In this document: positions 45,300 to 54,993 of the stretch, one piece after another | How positions within the stretch are numbered: the stretch's first letter is position 1 | Layout of the letters: each line of letters begins with the position of its first letter | Origin: Xanthomonas codiaei | Lineage (GTDB): Bacteria; Pseudomonadota; Gammaproteobacteria; Xanthomonadales; Xanthomonadaceae | Direction: 5' to 3' | DNA length: 64,000 nt | Assembly: GCF_002939785.1 (NCBI RefSeq) | Contig: NZ_MDEC01000002.1 | Coordinates: 206,081-270,080 of the forward strand | The notes under the pieces: model-generated | Database searches by the model: none | Told to the model about the DNA's origin: nothing | Seen by the model: the letters and a program-made list of their open reading frames with translations, nothing else | Translations under genes and position numbers: made by a program

Positions 45300-46286
45300 T
45301 CAGCCGTCGTTAGGTCTGCCACGTCCATGTGGCGCGTCCAGGTCCAGCGCTGGCCCGATCGGCACGATGCCAGTGGGGTTGATCGTGGTGTGGCTTTGGT
45401 AGTAATGCCCCTTGATGTGGCGGAAATCGACGGTCTGCGCAATCCCTGGCATCTGGTAGAGCTCGCGCAGGAATCCCGATAGGTTGGGGTAATCGGCAAT
45501 GCGCCGCACATTGCACTTGAAGTGCCCCACGTACACCGCATCGAAGCGCACCAGCGTGGTGAACAGCCGCCAGTCGGCTTCGGTCACGCTGTCGCCGCAC
45601 AGGTAGCGTTGCTGGTCCAGGCGCGCCTCCAGCCAGTCCAGCGACGCGAACAGTGGCACCACCGCGTCTTCGTAGGCCTGTTGGGTGGTAGCAAATCCCG
45701 CCTTGTAGACGCCATTGTTGACGGTGTCGTAGACGCGCGCATTGACTGCATCGATCTGCGTGCGCAGCCGCTCCGGATAATTATCGCCTTCGCACGCGCC
45801 CACCGCATCGAACGCGCTGTTGAACATGCGGATGATATCGGCCGACTCGTTGCTCACCACCGTCCTGCGCTCGCGGTCCCACAGCACGGGCACCGTCACC
45901 CGACCGGAATACTGCGGGTCGGCCTTGAGGTACACCTCGTACAGACGACGCGCGTGATTGACCGGGTCTTGCACCACACCCGGGCCCACGTCGAACGTCC
46001 AGCCGTGTTTGCCCATCAGCCAGTTCACCACCGACACATCGATCAACGACTCCAGCCCTTTCAGCTGACGGAAGATCAGCGTGCGATGCGCCCACGGGCA
46101 GGCCAGCGAAACATACAGGTGGTAGCGCCCTGCCTCCGCCTGGAATCCACCTTCGCCATGCGGGCCCGGGGCGCCGTCGGGCGTCACCCAGTGACGAAAC
46201 TGCGATTGCGAGCGTTCGAAGCGCCCATCGCTCTTGTCGGTATCGTACCAACGGTCTTGCCACTTGCCTTCGACCAGCAGGCCCAT
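45300..46286 (-). CDS. yqjG: Glutathionyl-hydroquinone reductase (GST Xi class)
   Basis: 328 residues. The catalytic Cys is in SLACPWAHRTLIFR, typical of the YqjG/Ecm4 class, followed by VVNWLMGKHGWTF and the substrate-site motif VPVLWDRE...VSNESADIIRMF. The C-terminal helical domain has LCGDSVTEADWRLFTTLVRFD. It should reduce glutathionyl-hydroquinones to hydroquinones with glutathione, a detoxification step. Length is as expected. Monocistronic. Confidence 0.93.
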   Translation of the reverse strand: MGLLVEGKWQDRWYDTDKSDGRFERSQSQFRHWVTPDGAPGPHGEGGFQAEAGRYHLYVSLACPWAHRTLIFRQLKGLESLIDVSVVNWLMGKHGWTFDVGPGVVQDPVNHARRLYEVYLKADPQYSGRVTVPVLWDRERRTVVSNESADIIRMFNSAFDAVGACEGDNYPERLRTQIDAVNARVYDTVNNGVYKAGFATTQQAYEDAVVPLFASLDWLEARLDQQRYLCGDSVTEADWRLFTTLVRFDAVYVGHFKCNVRRIADYPNLSGFLRELYQMPGIAQTVDFRHIKGHYYQSHTTINPTGIVPIGPALDLDAPHGRGRPNDG

Positions 46287-46437
46287 GCTGCTTTCCCATG
46301 CGCATCAACAGACGCTCACCGTAGCCCAGCCGGTCGGGAGAGCGCGTGAGTCGCCACGCTGCTCGGCGCGGATGCAGCCTGCAGCAGGCAATGCATGCGC
46401 CGGGACAGGCCATGCGCGCCCGTCCCTCATGGGCATG

Positions 46438-47373
46438 CTACCTGGCAATCACAGAGGTGCCGGACGGCACCATGTAGCAGGCCTGCGCCTTCTTGCAGGC
46501 CTCGGCATTGAGCTCGGCGATCTGGCTGGCCAGATACTGTTCCGGCGTCAGCCCCATGCGGTTGCGATAGGCGTTGTCGGCATCGGCCTTGGCGACCTGC
46601 TCCTGCTCGCGCTGCCGCTCGGCGGTGGTGGCTTCGACCAGGGTCTTGACCCGCTGCTGCTGGGCGGCGGTCAGGTTCATCTGCTGCAACACATCCGGAT
46701 TTGGCCGCGCGCGGCCGAGTGTGATGTTCTGGATCTCGATCGGCAGCCGCTGTTGCTTGACCAGCGCACGCACATTCTGCGTCACTGCATCGTCGATCTT
46801 ACTGGCCGTCTCCGGATCGCTCATCATCCTGGTCATGTCGTACCGCTTGACCTGATCGCGCACGATGGACGCGTCCTGGCTGGCGACATTGTTCTTGAAC
46901 CAATCCGGTGCGAATCCGGACAGCAACGGCGCCGGCGCAGTGATGCGATATTGAATCTGCGTTGAGAAATCCAACAGGATGTTGTCGCTGGACGAAAAAT
47001 CGTCGAAGGCCACCTGCACGGTCTGTGGTGTCACGTCCACATACGTGGCCGAGGTGGTCAGCCACGTATAAGAGCAGCTAGCAAAACGACTGCGCGGCCG
47101 CCAGGCGGGCGCGGTCGGTGCTCGGAATCCTCATGTACCACCCGTACACTGCGGTTCCTCCGCGCCGTCCGCACCCACCTGACGACCGCTCGCTACGTTT
47201 TGTTAGCCGCTCTAAGTCCTGCCTGGCTCACGCACATCGTCCAGCCAGATGCCGCCCTTGCCGAGCAGCAACGGCTTGTCCACCAATACCGCCTTCTGGC
47301 CCGGGTCGGGCGATACCACCGTACACGCACACAGCACACCCGCCAGCCCAAGCGCCAGCCCATACGTCTTCAT
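46438..47373 (-). pseudogene. SPFH-domain lipoprotein gene split by a MITE
   Basis: The gene starts at ATG 47371-47373 with a lipoprotein signal (GLAGVLCACTVV), then PGQKAVLVDKPLLLGKGG, and is interrupted after DVREPGRT. The frame resumes on the other side of the 141-bp element at 47072-47212 as YTWLTTSATYVDVTP and continues with SPFH/Band-7 sequence (FDDFSSSDNILLDFSTQIQY, DWFKNNVAS, coiled coil) to 46438. Removing the element and one TAA repeat restores an uninterrupted 263-residue protein. The C-terminal part (200 residues from a GTG at 47040) could still be translated but lacks the membrane anchor. Confidence 0.9.
47072..47212 (-). mobile_element. 141-bp MITE with terminal inverted repeats, inserted in the SPFH gene
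   Basis: The ends are GAGCGGCTAACAAAACG and its near-complement (15 of 17 bases match), and TAA is duplicated at 47069-47071 and 47213-47215. GAG termini and TNA target duplications are those of the IS1031 group of IS5-family elements, so it probably moves with such a transposase. It encodes no protein. A decayed copy lies at 6620-6761. Confidence 0.88.
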
Positions 47374-47786
47374 CGATTTCCCCCAGTTCGGCAGGCACCC
47401 TTGCCCTTCCGATAGCGGCGAACAATAGCCAGGCGGCGAGCCGTCGCGCCAGTGGCATGACGTCCGCCCCATGCCCTGCCGGCAGTTGCCCTTGCCTTGC
47501 CCAGCCGGCCTGTTCGCTGCACACCTGCCACAGGTGGGCGCTGCACCCGGAAGCGCGCGCAGGCGGTTGCTCCGAACCGGCGCAGGGCGTCGCCTCTCGG
47601 GCTGCCTGGTGCGCTGTCCGGCCGCTCGATTGGCGCCACCACCCCACAATCGGCGAAAATGTCCCTGCGACGGCCTGATCGCTGGCCGCCAGCCGGCAGC
47701 ACTGCCGTCCTCACCTGTCGCCTTCGCGCTTTCCCGGCTGCCCGCCGTCGCTGCTACGGCCCGTACCGCTTCTTCCCGGATCTGTC
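47374..47786. other. Divergent intergenic region
   Basis: 413 bp between the SPFH pseudogene and the SDR gene. GC-rich with no supported gene, repeat or RNA. Confidence 0.35.
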
Positions 47787-49373
47787 TTGAACACCACCGC
47801 CCCACCCTCGCCCGCCGACGACCTGCCGCTCACCGACCGCCTGCGCGCCGCACTGGATCTGCTGGAGGCCATCGACGCCGACCGCAGCGTGCTCGATACC
47901 CTGCCCGAGGCCGACCGCGTGCGCCTGCACCAGGTGGTGGCACGGGTCTACCACCCCGAGCCCAAGGCGCGCCGTCAGCTGCTCAAGCAACGTGAGCGCG
48001 AACGCCATCAGGAGAAGGTGCGCAAGGCCGAAGCCCTGCTCGAACAGCGCGGCATCCGTGCCCTGCGGCGCAAACCGGTGTTCAGCACGCCCAATTACTT
48101 TCCGCCGCATGCGGCCGGCCTGCACGACGCGCACAACGGCGAGAACGCCGGCGCCGCAGCCGAACCGATGCATTCGCCGGAGCTTCGGCACTGCTACGTG
48201 TGCAAGCAGAAATTCACCCAGCTGCATCATTTCTACGACCAGATGTGCCCGGCCTGCGCCGAGCTCAATTTCTTCAAGCGCACCGAAACCGCCGACCTGC
48301 GCGGACGCGTGGCCTTGCTGACCGGCGGGCGGGTCAAGATCGGCTACCAGGCCGGCCTGAAACTGTTGCGCGCCGGTGCCGAGCTCATCGTCACCACGCG
48401 CTTTCCGCGCGATTCGGCCGCCCGCTATGCAGAAGAGCCGGACTTTGCGCAGTGGGGCCACCGCCTGCAGGTGTTCGGTCTGGACCTGCGCCATACGCCC
48501 AGCGTGGAGGCGTTCTGCAGCCAGCTGCTGGCGACGCGGCAGCGGCTGGACTTCATCATCAACAACGCCTGCCAGACCGTGCGCCGCCCGCCGCAGTTCT
48601 ATGCGCACATGATGGCCAACGAAACCGCCGCACTGCACGAGCTGCCGGAAACCGTGCAACGACTCGTTGGGCATTACGAGGGCCTGCGCACGCCCGAGCT
48701 GCTGCGCGACGCCTCGGCCACCGCGCTGCCGGCGGTACACGGCCGCGGCCTTGCCGATGCCGATGGCCTCACCCGCGCCGCCGAGCTGTCGCAGATTGCC
48801 TTGCTCGACGATGAGCTGGTGGGGCAAGAGCACTTGTTCCCCGACGGCCGGCTCGACCAGGACCTGCAGCAGGTGGATCTGCGCGGGCGCAACTCCTGGC
48901 GTCTGCTGATGCACGAGGTGCCCTCGGTGGAATTGCTGGAGACGCAGCTGGTCAACGCCGTTGCACCGTTCATCATCAATGCGCGCCTGAAGCCGCTGAT
49001 GCTGCGCACGCCCGAACGCGACAAGCACATCGTCAACGTCTCGGCGATGGAAGGCCAGTTCTACCGCAACTTCAAGACCACCCGGCACCCGCATACCAAC
49101 ATGGCCAAGGCCGCGTTGAACATGATGACGCGCACCTCGGCGGCCGATTACCAGAACGACGGCATCCACATGAACAGCGTGGACACCGGCTGGGTGACCG
49201 ACGAAGATCCGGCCGACATCGCCGCGCTCAAGGTGCAGCAAGAGCGCTTCCACCCGCCGCTGGACATCGTCGACGGCGCCGCGCGCATCGTCGACCCCAT
49301 CATCCACGGCTTCAATACCGGGCAGCACGTGTGGGGCCAGTTCCTGAAGGACTACGCGCCGACGGATTGGTGA
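47787..49373 (+). CDS. SDR-family oxidoreductase with N-terminal zinc-ribbon-like insertion
   Basis: 528 residues from TTG 47787. A helical, charged N-terminus (about 1-90) is followed by a CYVCKQKF...MCPACAELNFF segment (two CxxC pairs, about 132-160). A Rossmann SDR domain starts near 170 (GRVALLTGGRVKIGYQAGLK). NNA is present (FIINNACQT) and a Ser at VNVSAMEG, but the usual YxxxK reads TNMAK, so the catalytic Tyr is missing while the Lys is kept. Family members of this shape are annotated as oxidoreductases without known substrate. Possibly a pseudo-enzyme or one using an altered mechanism. Confidence 0.82.
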   Translation: MNTTAPPSPADDLPLTDRLRAALDLLEAIDADRSVLDTLPEADRVRLHQVVARVYHPEPKARRQLLKQRERERHQEKVRKAEALLEQRGIRALRRKPVFSTPNYFPPHAAGLHDAHNGENAGAAAEPMHSPELRHCYVCKQKFTQLHHFYDQMCPACAELNFFKRTETADLRGRVALLTGGRVKIGYQAGLKLLRAGAELIVTTRFPRDSAARYAEEPDFAQWGHRLQVFGLDLRHTPSVEAFCSQLLATRQRLDFIINNACQTVRRPPQFYAHMMANETAALHELPETVQRLVGHYEGLRTPELLRDASATALPAVHGRGLADADGLTRAAELSQIALLDDELVGQEHLFPDGRLDQDLQQVDLRGRNSWRLLMHEVPSVELLETQLVNAVAPFIINARLKPLMLRTPERDKHIVNVSAMEGQFYRNFKTTRHPHTNMAKAALNMMTRTSAADYQNDGIHMNSVDTGWVTDEDPADIAALKVQQERFHPPLDIVDGAARIVDPIIHGFNTGQHVWGQFLKDYAPTDW

Positions 49374-49553
49374 GGGCCGGCGCAGTGGCGCGGTAACGCA
49401 GCGGCATAGCCGGCCGCACGCGCAGGTCGGCACTGGTGGCCTCAGCACACCAGGCGGCCTTGAGGGCCGTCCCGGCCGGCATCGCCGCGCGTGCAGCCGC
49501 AGCCCGGGTGCCGGCAGCGCGCCCCTTGGGTGGGTAACTCCTGCATCCGGCGC

Positions 49554-50099
49554 TCATGGCGCTTCTGCTTCTTCGTCCGGTGGCGGCCCGTAAACGATGC
49601 GCCCGGCAGGCAGGTAGAACAATGCGATGACCCGCCCGCCCCTGGCCTCCGGGTAATGGTGCGAGCCTGGCGCGGGCGCCGTCCATCCGGCCTCGCACCA
49701 GCCGTCGGGGCCCATCAACGCCGCCCCCGGATCCAGCGGAACCACCATGTTGAATTCGCCGTAGGTATGGGTGTGGTACTGCCCGCGATACGTGTGGTCC
49801 GGCGTGTTCTGTGCGCTGCCGCTGTCCATATAGACCGCGGTGATGCTGAAGTAGTGCGTGCGCTCTGAGGGCGCGGCGATCCGGCTGCGCCGATAGACCG
49901 CACCGTCGAGTTCCTCGTTGGCTGCCCAACCGGCACGTACGCCGTGCGTCACCAGCTCGGCCAGGGCCTGGAACAGCGCCGAGTCCGGGCCATAGGTGCG
50001 GTTCAACCAGCGCTCGACCTGCGTACCGGCCGTGCGCTCCTTGATGGCATCCAACAACTCGATGCTGCGCTGGATAAGTGCCTCGCGATGGTCTTGCAT
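49554..50099 (-). CDS. DUF4863 / 4-hydroxylaminobenzoate lyase-like protein (PnbB-like)
   Basis: 181 residues from ATG 50097-50099, with GAGG upstream. The cupin-like C-terminal half has several His (QYHTHTYGEFNMVVPL, APGSHHYPE) suited to metal binding. The sequence fits DUF4863, a family that includes the p-hydroxylaminobenzoate lyase PnbB of nitrobenzoate degradation. The divergent LysR gene 211 bp away is arranged like a pathway regulator. No nitroreductase gene is in view, so the substrate is uncertain. Confidence 0.65.
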   Translation of the reverse strand: MQDHREALIQRSIELLDAIKERTAGTQVERWLNRTYGPDSALFQALAELVTHGVRAGWAANEELDGAVYRRSRIAAPSERTHYFSITAVYMDSGSAQNTPDHTYRGQYHTHTYGEFNMVVPLDPGAALMGPDGWCEAGWTAPAPGSHHYPEARGGRVIALFYLPAGRIVYGPPPDEEAEAP

Positions 50100-50281
50100 G
50101 GGGTCCTCATCGATCCGATCCGCATCGGAAACTCGTGTTCCGGCCTGCACGGCGGTGGCCTGCGCAGAGCCAGGGCAGAACGCCGGGTATCGGCGTACAT
50201 GTGCCTGCTGTGTCTGACGCAACGGATCATGGGTGTTCGGCAGGAGACAGGGAACTGGCTTGTTTTCAGGTTTAAGATGCA

Positions 50282-50296
50282 GCAAATTCATTTTGC
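50282..50296. promoter_or_regulatory. Dyad GCAAA-N5-TTTGC upstream of the LysR gene
   Basis: A 15-bp inverted repeat in an AT-rich patch 15 bases before the LysR start codon, in the divergent promoter region with the PnbB-like gene. It may be the LysR binding site, although it is not a strict T-N11-A box. Confidence 0.4.
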
Positions 50297-50310
50297 GGTA
50301 GGTGACGCGC

Positions 50311-51297
50311 GTGCCCATCGGCCAGGTGGACCTCAATCTGCTGAAGGTCTTCGACGCGATCTACGAGGATCGCAACCTCGTCGCCGCCGGCCGCCGTCTC
50401 CATCTGAGCCAATCGGCGGTGAGCCATGCGCTATCGCGCCTGCGTATGGTGATGGGCGACGACCTGTTCGTACGGACCGGCAAGGGGATGCTGCCCACCG
50501 CACGCGCCACGGCCGTTGCCGCGGAGCTGCGCGACTGCATGCGCCGGGTGGAGGCGGTGCTGGGAGCCGAACGCTTCGATCCGGCCACCACCACACGTCG
50601 CTTCGTGTTCGCGGCCAACGACTACCTCACCGCCACGATCATGGCGCCCCTGCTGCGCACATTGCGGCAGGCAGCGCCGAACCTGGACGTCGCCATCCTG
50701 CCGTCCACGCGGCTGGATCTGGCCGAGCAGATCGACCTGGGACGCATCGACCTGGCGATCGGCATCTTCGCCCAGGTGCCCGAGCGCATGACGCTGACGC
50801 ACCTGGTCGCACAGGGCGAGGCGCTGCTGCTGCACAAGGCGCATCCTGCCGCGGGTCGTCGGCCCACGCTGAAGGACCTGGCCACCTACCCGTTGGCGGT
50901 GGTGTCGGTCGGCGGGCGCGAAGAGGGTGCGGTGGACGGCTTCCTCCTGGAACGCGGGCTGGCCCGGCATTCGGAAATGTTCGACCGGCATGCCTTGGAA
51001 GCCGCGCTAGCCGGTATCGGCGCACGGCCGCGGCTGTGCGTCGCGATGCCGCACGCGCTGGCCATTCCCGCGCTGCTGCCCGGCAGCGACATGATCGCCA
51101 TCGTGCCGCAATCCCTGGCCCAGGCATTGGCCCAGGACGCCCAGCTGCAGGTGTCACCGTTGCCTTACGCGACCACCAGCGTGGCGACCAGCGCGCTCTG
51201 GCACCGGCGCAACGATCACGATGCCCTGCACCTGTGGATCCGCGGCGTGCTCGCCTCGACGGTGGACGCGGGTCAGCCCGGCCTGCAGCTGCCGTAG
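50311..51297 (+). CDS. LysR-family transcriptional regulator
   Basis: 328 residues from GTG 50311, chosen because AGGTGA lies five bases upstream; the GTG at 50302 overlaps that site. The N-terminal winged helix (LNLLKVFDAIYEDRNLVAAG, LSQSAVSHALSRLR) is followed by the effector domain (about 95-310). It probably controls the divergent PnbB-like gene. The inducer is unknown. Convergent with the small gene at 51368. Confidence 0.9.
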   Translation: MPIGQVDLNLLKVFDAIYEDRNLVAAGRRLHLSQSAVSHALSRLRMVMGDDLFVRTGKGMLPTARATAVAAELRDCMRRVEAVLGAERFDPATTTRRFVFAANDYLTATIMAPLLRTLRQAAPNLDVAILPSTRLDLAEQIDLGRIDLAIGIFAQVPERMTLTHLVAQGEALLLHKAHPAAGRRPTLKDLATYPLAVVSVGGREEGAVDGFLLERGLARHSEMFDRHALEAALAGIGARPRLCVAMPHALAIPALLPGSDMIAIVPQSLAQALAQDAQLQVSPLPYATTSVATSALWHRRNDHDALHLWIRGVLASTVDAGQPGLQLP

Positions 51298-51367
51298 GCT
51301 GTCCTGCACGTTGTCTGTCTTACGTGCCGCCTGCCGCGCAGGCGTGGCTCAATACGCACGCCGCGTC

Positions 51368-51691
51368 TCAGCGCGCACGCCCGGCATCCTTGTTCGCTTG
51401 CGCGCGGGCAAGCGCGTCGGCTGTGGCAATGACCTCCGGCAACGCGTTCCAGAACGCGTCCACCTGGTCGGCCGCAATCACGCCTTCCAAGGCGGCGCCG
51501 TCGAAGAGCGGCCGGGCCTGCAGGAACAACCCGTCGCGGCCCTGCAGCACGAAATGGAAACAGGCCTGCCAGCGCGGATCCGGGTGGGCAGACAGGTCCA
51601 CGACCACCTTGCGGATCTTGCGATCGACATCGCTGGGCACGGCCGTGATCGTGCGTGCAGTGATGGTGCTTCCGGTACTCATGGCTGCCAT
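51368..51691 (-). CDS. Conserved-looking small protein of unknown function
   Basis: About 107 residues from ATG 51689-51691, or 104 from 51680-51682. It contains VDRKIRKVVVDLSAHPDPRWQACFHFVLQGRDGLFLQ, which looks like a compact alpha/beta domain, and an Ala-rich helical tail. No family was recognised. A longer frame to 51757 starts with Arg/Gly-rich sequence and is unlikely. Confidence 0.6.
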   Translation of the reverse strand: MAAMSTGSTITARTITAVPSDVDRKIRKVVVDLSAHPDPRWQACFHFVLQGRDGLFLQARPLFDGAALEGVIAADQVDAFWNALPEVIATADALARAQANKDAGRAR

Positions 51692-52050
51692 GATCGAGGC
51701 GAGCGCGTCGCCGTTGCGTGATCCACGCCCGCCCACGCGCGCGTTCCAGCCACGCACATCCCCTTGCCCGACGCCAACCTCACGACAACGTCACCCGGCC
51801 GGCGACAACGCCACATGCCGCGTGATCGGTCTTCGTATCGGCACAGCAACGCCCGCCTCCCTGTCCATGCGCATCGGCGTCCCGCGCCACCAGCGCCATC
51901 CAATGCGCACCGCGTGTCACACGATAGGATTGGCTTCCACAGGCCTGCACCGACCACCGGACGCATCCTACACATCCCGCTGACACCCGCACGGCGGGTT
52001 GCTGGCATCCTTGCGCCAGGATCCCCACCACCGACGCAGAGGACGCGGCC

Positions 52051-53547
52051 GTGTCGCAACACGCCATCGAGGAACTGATCGAACGCTGCATCCATCTGGT
52101 CGATGCCAGCGCAGTGAAGAACTCGCGCAAGGCAGCGCTCATGCATGCTCTGCTGCGCCTGCAGGCGCGCTACGACACCGGCGTGACCTGGCTGCGCATG
52201 CACACCGTCCTGCTGCGCCATGGCGTGCTGGTGCGCAGCCTCGCCGACGACATGGACAACACGGCATTGCGCGCCGAGGCACTGGCCGCCGACGCCCCGG
52301 GCTGGCTCCATCATGCGCACGGCCCCGCCTATCTGGAATGGGAAGGCGACACCCGCGTGGTCTACCACCTGTCCGAACCGGCCACAGACGTGCCGCTGGC
52401 CGATCTGTTCTGCGAGGTGCTGACGCTTGCCGACCAGGCGGGCGACGGCGCGCTCTTCGTCGATGGCTATGGCCTGCTGGTGAACGGCTGGCTGGACGAA
52501 ACCTTCGATGCCAACGACGGCATCGCCGCCACGCTGGACGGCCTGCTCGCTTCCGATGCGCTGCAAAGCATCCGTGCGCTGGCCGCGCGCCAGGGGCTCA
52601 AGCGCCGCCGCAATGCACCCGAGGATCTGGCCCTGCCGCGCCTGGACGACAGCGGCACCGCGGACGACATCGAGCGCGCTGTCGGCCTGCGCTTCTTCCT
52701 GCAGCCAAAACGCACGCCGGCGGCGCTGCGGGCCGCGCGCGCCAAGGCACAGCGCCAGCAGGCACGTGTCTACGAGGTCCTGCCACAGCTGATCGATCGA
52801 CACCTGGGCACATCGCTGCGCGCCGCAGGCTGGTCGCCCGTCGCTGTCGCGGCGCCCCTGCAATGGCACTGGATCCGCGATCTCGACGGCAGCCGTCAGC
52901 ATCTGTGGGCCAGCTACGACGCCTCCCTGGGCGAGCTGATGCTCCAGGTGGGCATGCAGCATGCACGCCTGCTGGCCTGGCAGCAGCGTGTGCCCACCAC
53001 TCACTTGCACGATCTGCATGTCGTCGATGGTGCAGCCCCCTTTCTCGGCGAAGACCTCCTGCGCAGTGCGGATATCGGCAACTACGGCGGCTGGGTGGTG
53101 AATCCGGCAAGCAGCGATGCCACGCTCGAGGCTGGCCTGGATCGCCTGGCAGCTGCGCTCCCCGCGCTGGACGCAAGCTATTTCGGTCGCATTGCCGCGC
53201 AGCTTGCCGGCCCCTGGTTCGAACGCCCTGCCGACGCCTGGCTACAGGTGCTGGAAGCAGGCGATGACACCGGCGCGGTGCCGCCCACAGTGCTGTTCGC
53301 CAGCCCCGACAGCCTGCTGCTCGCCTTCGTCTTCTTTCATCTGGAAGCTGGCGAAACTGCGCGTGCAGACGCTCTGGTGCAACAGTTGCGCGCACGGCTG
53401 GATGCACGCCCGCGACCAAGCGCCTGGCATCGCCTGGCACTGGCACCGTTTCTGCAGCAATGGGAACAGGGGGCGCGCAGCATGCCGATGCCTGCGGTGC
53501 TGCACCCACTGCTGCTCGGTCATCTGCGCGCGCAGGAGGGTAGCTGA
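52051..53547 (+). CDS. Uncharacterised 498-residue protein
   Basis: GTG start at 52051 with AGAGGAC upstream. Soluble, without signal peptide or membrane helix. The N-terminal half (1-230) is helical and includes FVDGYGLLVNGWLDETFDAN. The C-terminal half has WHWIRDLDGSRQHLWASYDA and GNYGGWVVNPASSD, with several Trp. No known domain was recognised. It lies beside two other uncharacterised genes (53820 and 54994), and the three may be a functional unit although orientations differ. Confidence 0.7.
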   Translation: MSQHAIEELIERCIHLVDASAVKNSRKAALMHALLRLQARYDTGVTWLRMHTVLLRHGVLVRSLADDMDNTALRAEALAADAPGWLHHAHGPAYLEWEGDTRVVYHLSEPATDVPLADLFCEVLTLADQAGDGALFVDGYGLLVNGWLDETFDANDGIAATLDGLLASDALQSIRALAARQGLKRRRNAPEDLALPRLDDSGTADDIERAVGLRFFLQPKRTPAALRAARAKAQRQQARVYEVLPQLIDRHLGTSLRAAGWSPVAVAAPLQWHWIRDLDGSRQHLWASYDASLGELMLQVGMQHARLLAWQQRVPTTHLHDLHVVDGAAPFLGEDLLRSADIGNYGGWVVNPASSDATLEAGLDRLAAALPALDASYFGRIAAQLAGPWFERPADAWLQVLEAGDDTGAVPPTVLFASPDSLLLAFVFFHLEAGETARADALVQQLRARLDARPRPSAWHRLALAPFLQQWEQGARSMPMPAVLHPLLLGHLRAQEGS

Positions 53548-53819
53548 TACCCTCGCCACGGTGCGCTGCGGCAGCATCGGATCGTTACCGGTATTGGGAC
53601 TCGTGTCGGCGTGATCATGCTGCGCATGAACCGCACGCGTACGCAGCACGGGGGCATGCCACTGATCTCTGCTGTCTTGCCAAGTGGTGAGAGCTGCTCC
53701 ACAGGCCCGATTCAACGAGTGCCCCTTACGCAAACGTTCACGCACCGATGGCTTGGCGGGAGTTCCCCGCAGGTTCGGAAGATGCCATCGAATGCCGTCC
53801 CACGCTGCGCGTGCGGTGC

Positions 53820-54788
53820 TCAGTAGCGTCGTGCAGCGGGTGTGGGCGCCAGCGGCGCAAAGCGTGCGCTGTTGAAATCGTGCAACAGCCGCACTCCCTG
53901 CTCGCCGTCTTGTGGATAGCGCGCAATGGCGCTCTTGCACAATCGATACAGACAGCCAGCACGCGCGAATACCAGATCGCCACCATCCCAATCGGCCCAG
54001 TCGGTGCCGGGTAGCGCTGCCAGCACATTACCCTGGCCATCCAGTACGCGATGGTCCAGCGCATACCACGCATCGTTCCGGCGCCCCACTGCCTGCAATA
54101 ACGACTGCAACACGTACCCGCCCTCGCTTTTCTTTTCCCACACACGTGGGCGCACAAAGCGATAGAGCACGCCGCTGCGCAGCCCACCGCTCTCGCCTTC
54201 GCCGGCATCGCGCTCCCGCCACCCATCGCGACGCCGTAGCGCATCGTCGATGGGCGCATCCTCGCCACCGCCAGACCATTGCCCGAATGGCTGCACCGTC
54301 ATCTCGTGCGGCACCACAAACCCGGTAGGCAGCGGAAACGGCTCGCGGCCGTCCTGTGGGCGGTGATTCAACAGCAGCGTGCGCTCGCTCTCGAACAGGC
54401 CGCCACCGCCCCAGGTATCGCCCTTGGGCCACAACGCCAGCGCGGTGAAGAACGGCGGCCGCGACAGCGCTGTCCAGGTGCCGAAGTCGCCCTTGTGCTT
54501 GGCCGCGAAATACACCAGCAACCGACCCGACGGCGACAGATCGCAACGCCGCTCGTAGATGCGCCCCTTGAACCATTGCCCATGCGCGAAGGTATCGGTG
54601 CGCAGGTCCCAGGCAATCAACTGCACCTGCTTGCTGGGCCCACGACGAAAGATGACCCCGGTCCTGGCCTCGCGCGCCAGCAGTGCATAAAGCCGCGTAG
54701 CCGGGGTGAACCTGTCTTCCGTGGGAGATGTCGCCTGCATCTGCTTGCTCATTGGGCGGTTGGGATCCAGCACGAAGGGACGTCTCAT
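53820..54788 (-). CDS. Uncharacterised protein with repeated Trp/Asp-rich beta segments
   Basis: 322 residues from ATG 54786-54788; no start has a convincing ribosome-binding site, and 54752 or 54848 are alternatives. The sequence suggests a beta-propeller or beta-sandwich: VQLIAWDLRTDTFAHGQWFK, LSPSGRLLVYFAAKHKG, DWADWDGGDLVFARAGCLYR. A Met-Gln-Ala-Thr-rich N-terminus and no signal peptide. Function unknown. Divergent from the SUKH-ankyrin gene. Confidence 0.65.
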   Translation of the reverse strand: MRRPFVLDPNRPMSKQMQATSPTEDRFTPATRLYALLAREARTGVIFRRGPSKQVQLIAWDLRTDTFAHGQWFKGRIYERRCDLSPSGRLLVYFAAKHKGDFGTWTALSRPPFFTALALWPKGDTWGGGGLFESERTLLLNHRPQDGREPFPLPTGFVVPHEMTVQPFGQWSGGGEDAPIDDALRRRDGWRERDAGEGESGGLRSGVLYRFVRPRVWEKKSEGGYVLQSLLQAVGRRNDAWYALDHRVLDGQGNVLAALPGTDWADWDGGDLVFARAGCLYRLCKSAIARYPQDGEQGVRLLHDFNSARFAPLAPTPAARRY

Positions 54789-54993
54789 GCCGGCGTGCAG
54801 ACAGTCTGCGATCGCAGCCCGGTCAGGGTTACCGTCTGCAGGCAACATACTGCACGATCAGCGGTGCAGACACCCACAAGCCTCCTCCCGCGCGGCAGCC
54901 ATGCATCGCCCGCTGGCAGACTCTTGTCGCCCCAGCCATTATCCTGACCAGCGCCAGCAGCCTCACTACGCTGCCTTTCGCAAGGAGCCGCCC

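Noticed and set aside
47212..47805. 197-codon minus-strand ORF as an independent gene
   Set aside because: Only its last 53 codons (from 47373) are the SPFH N-terminus; the first 144 codons are Arg/Gly-rich non-coding sequence.
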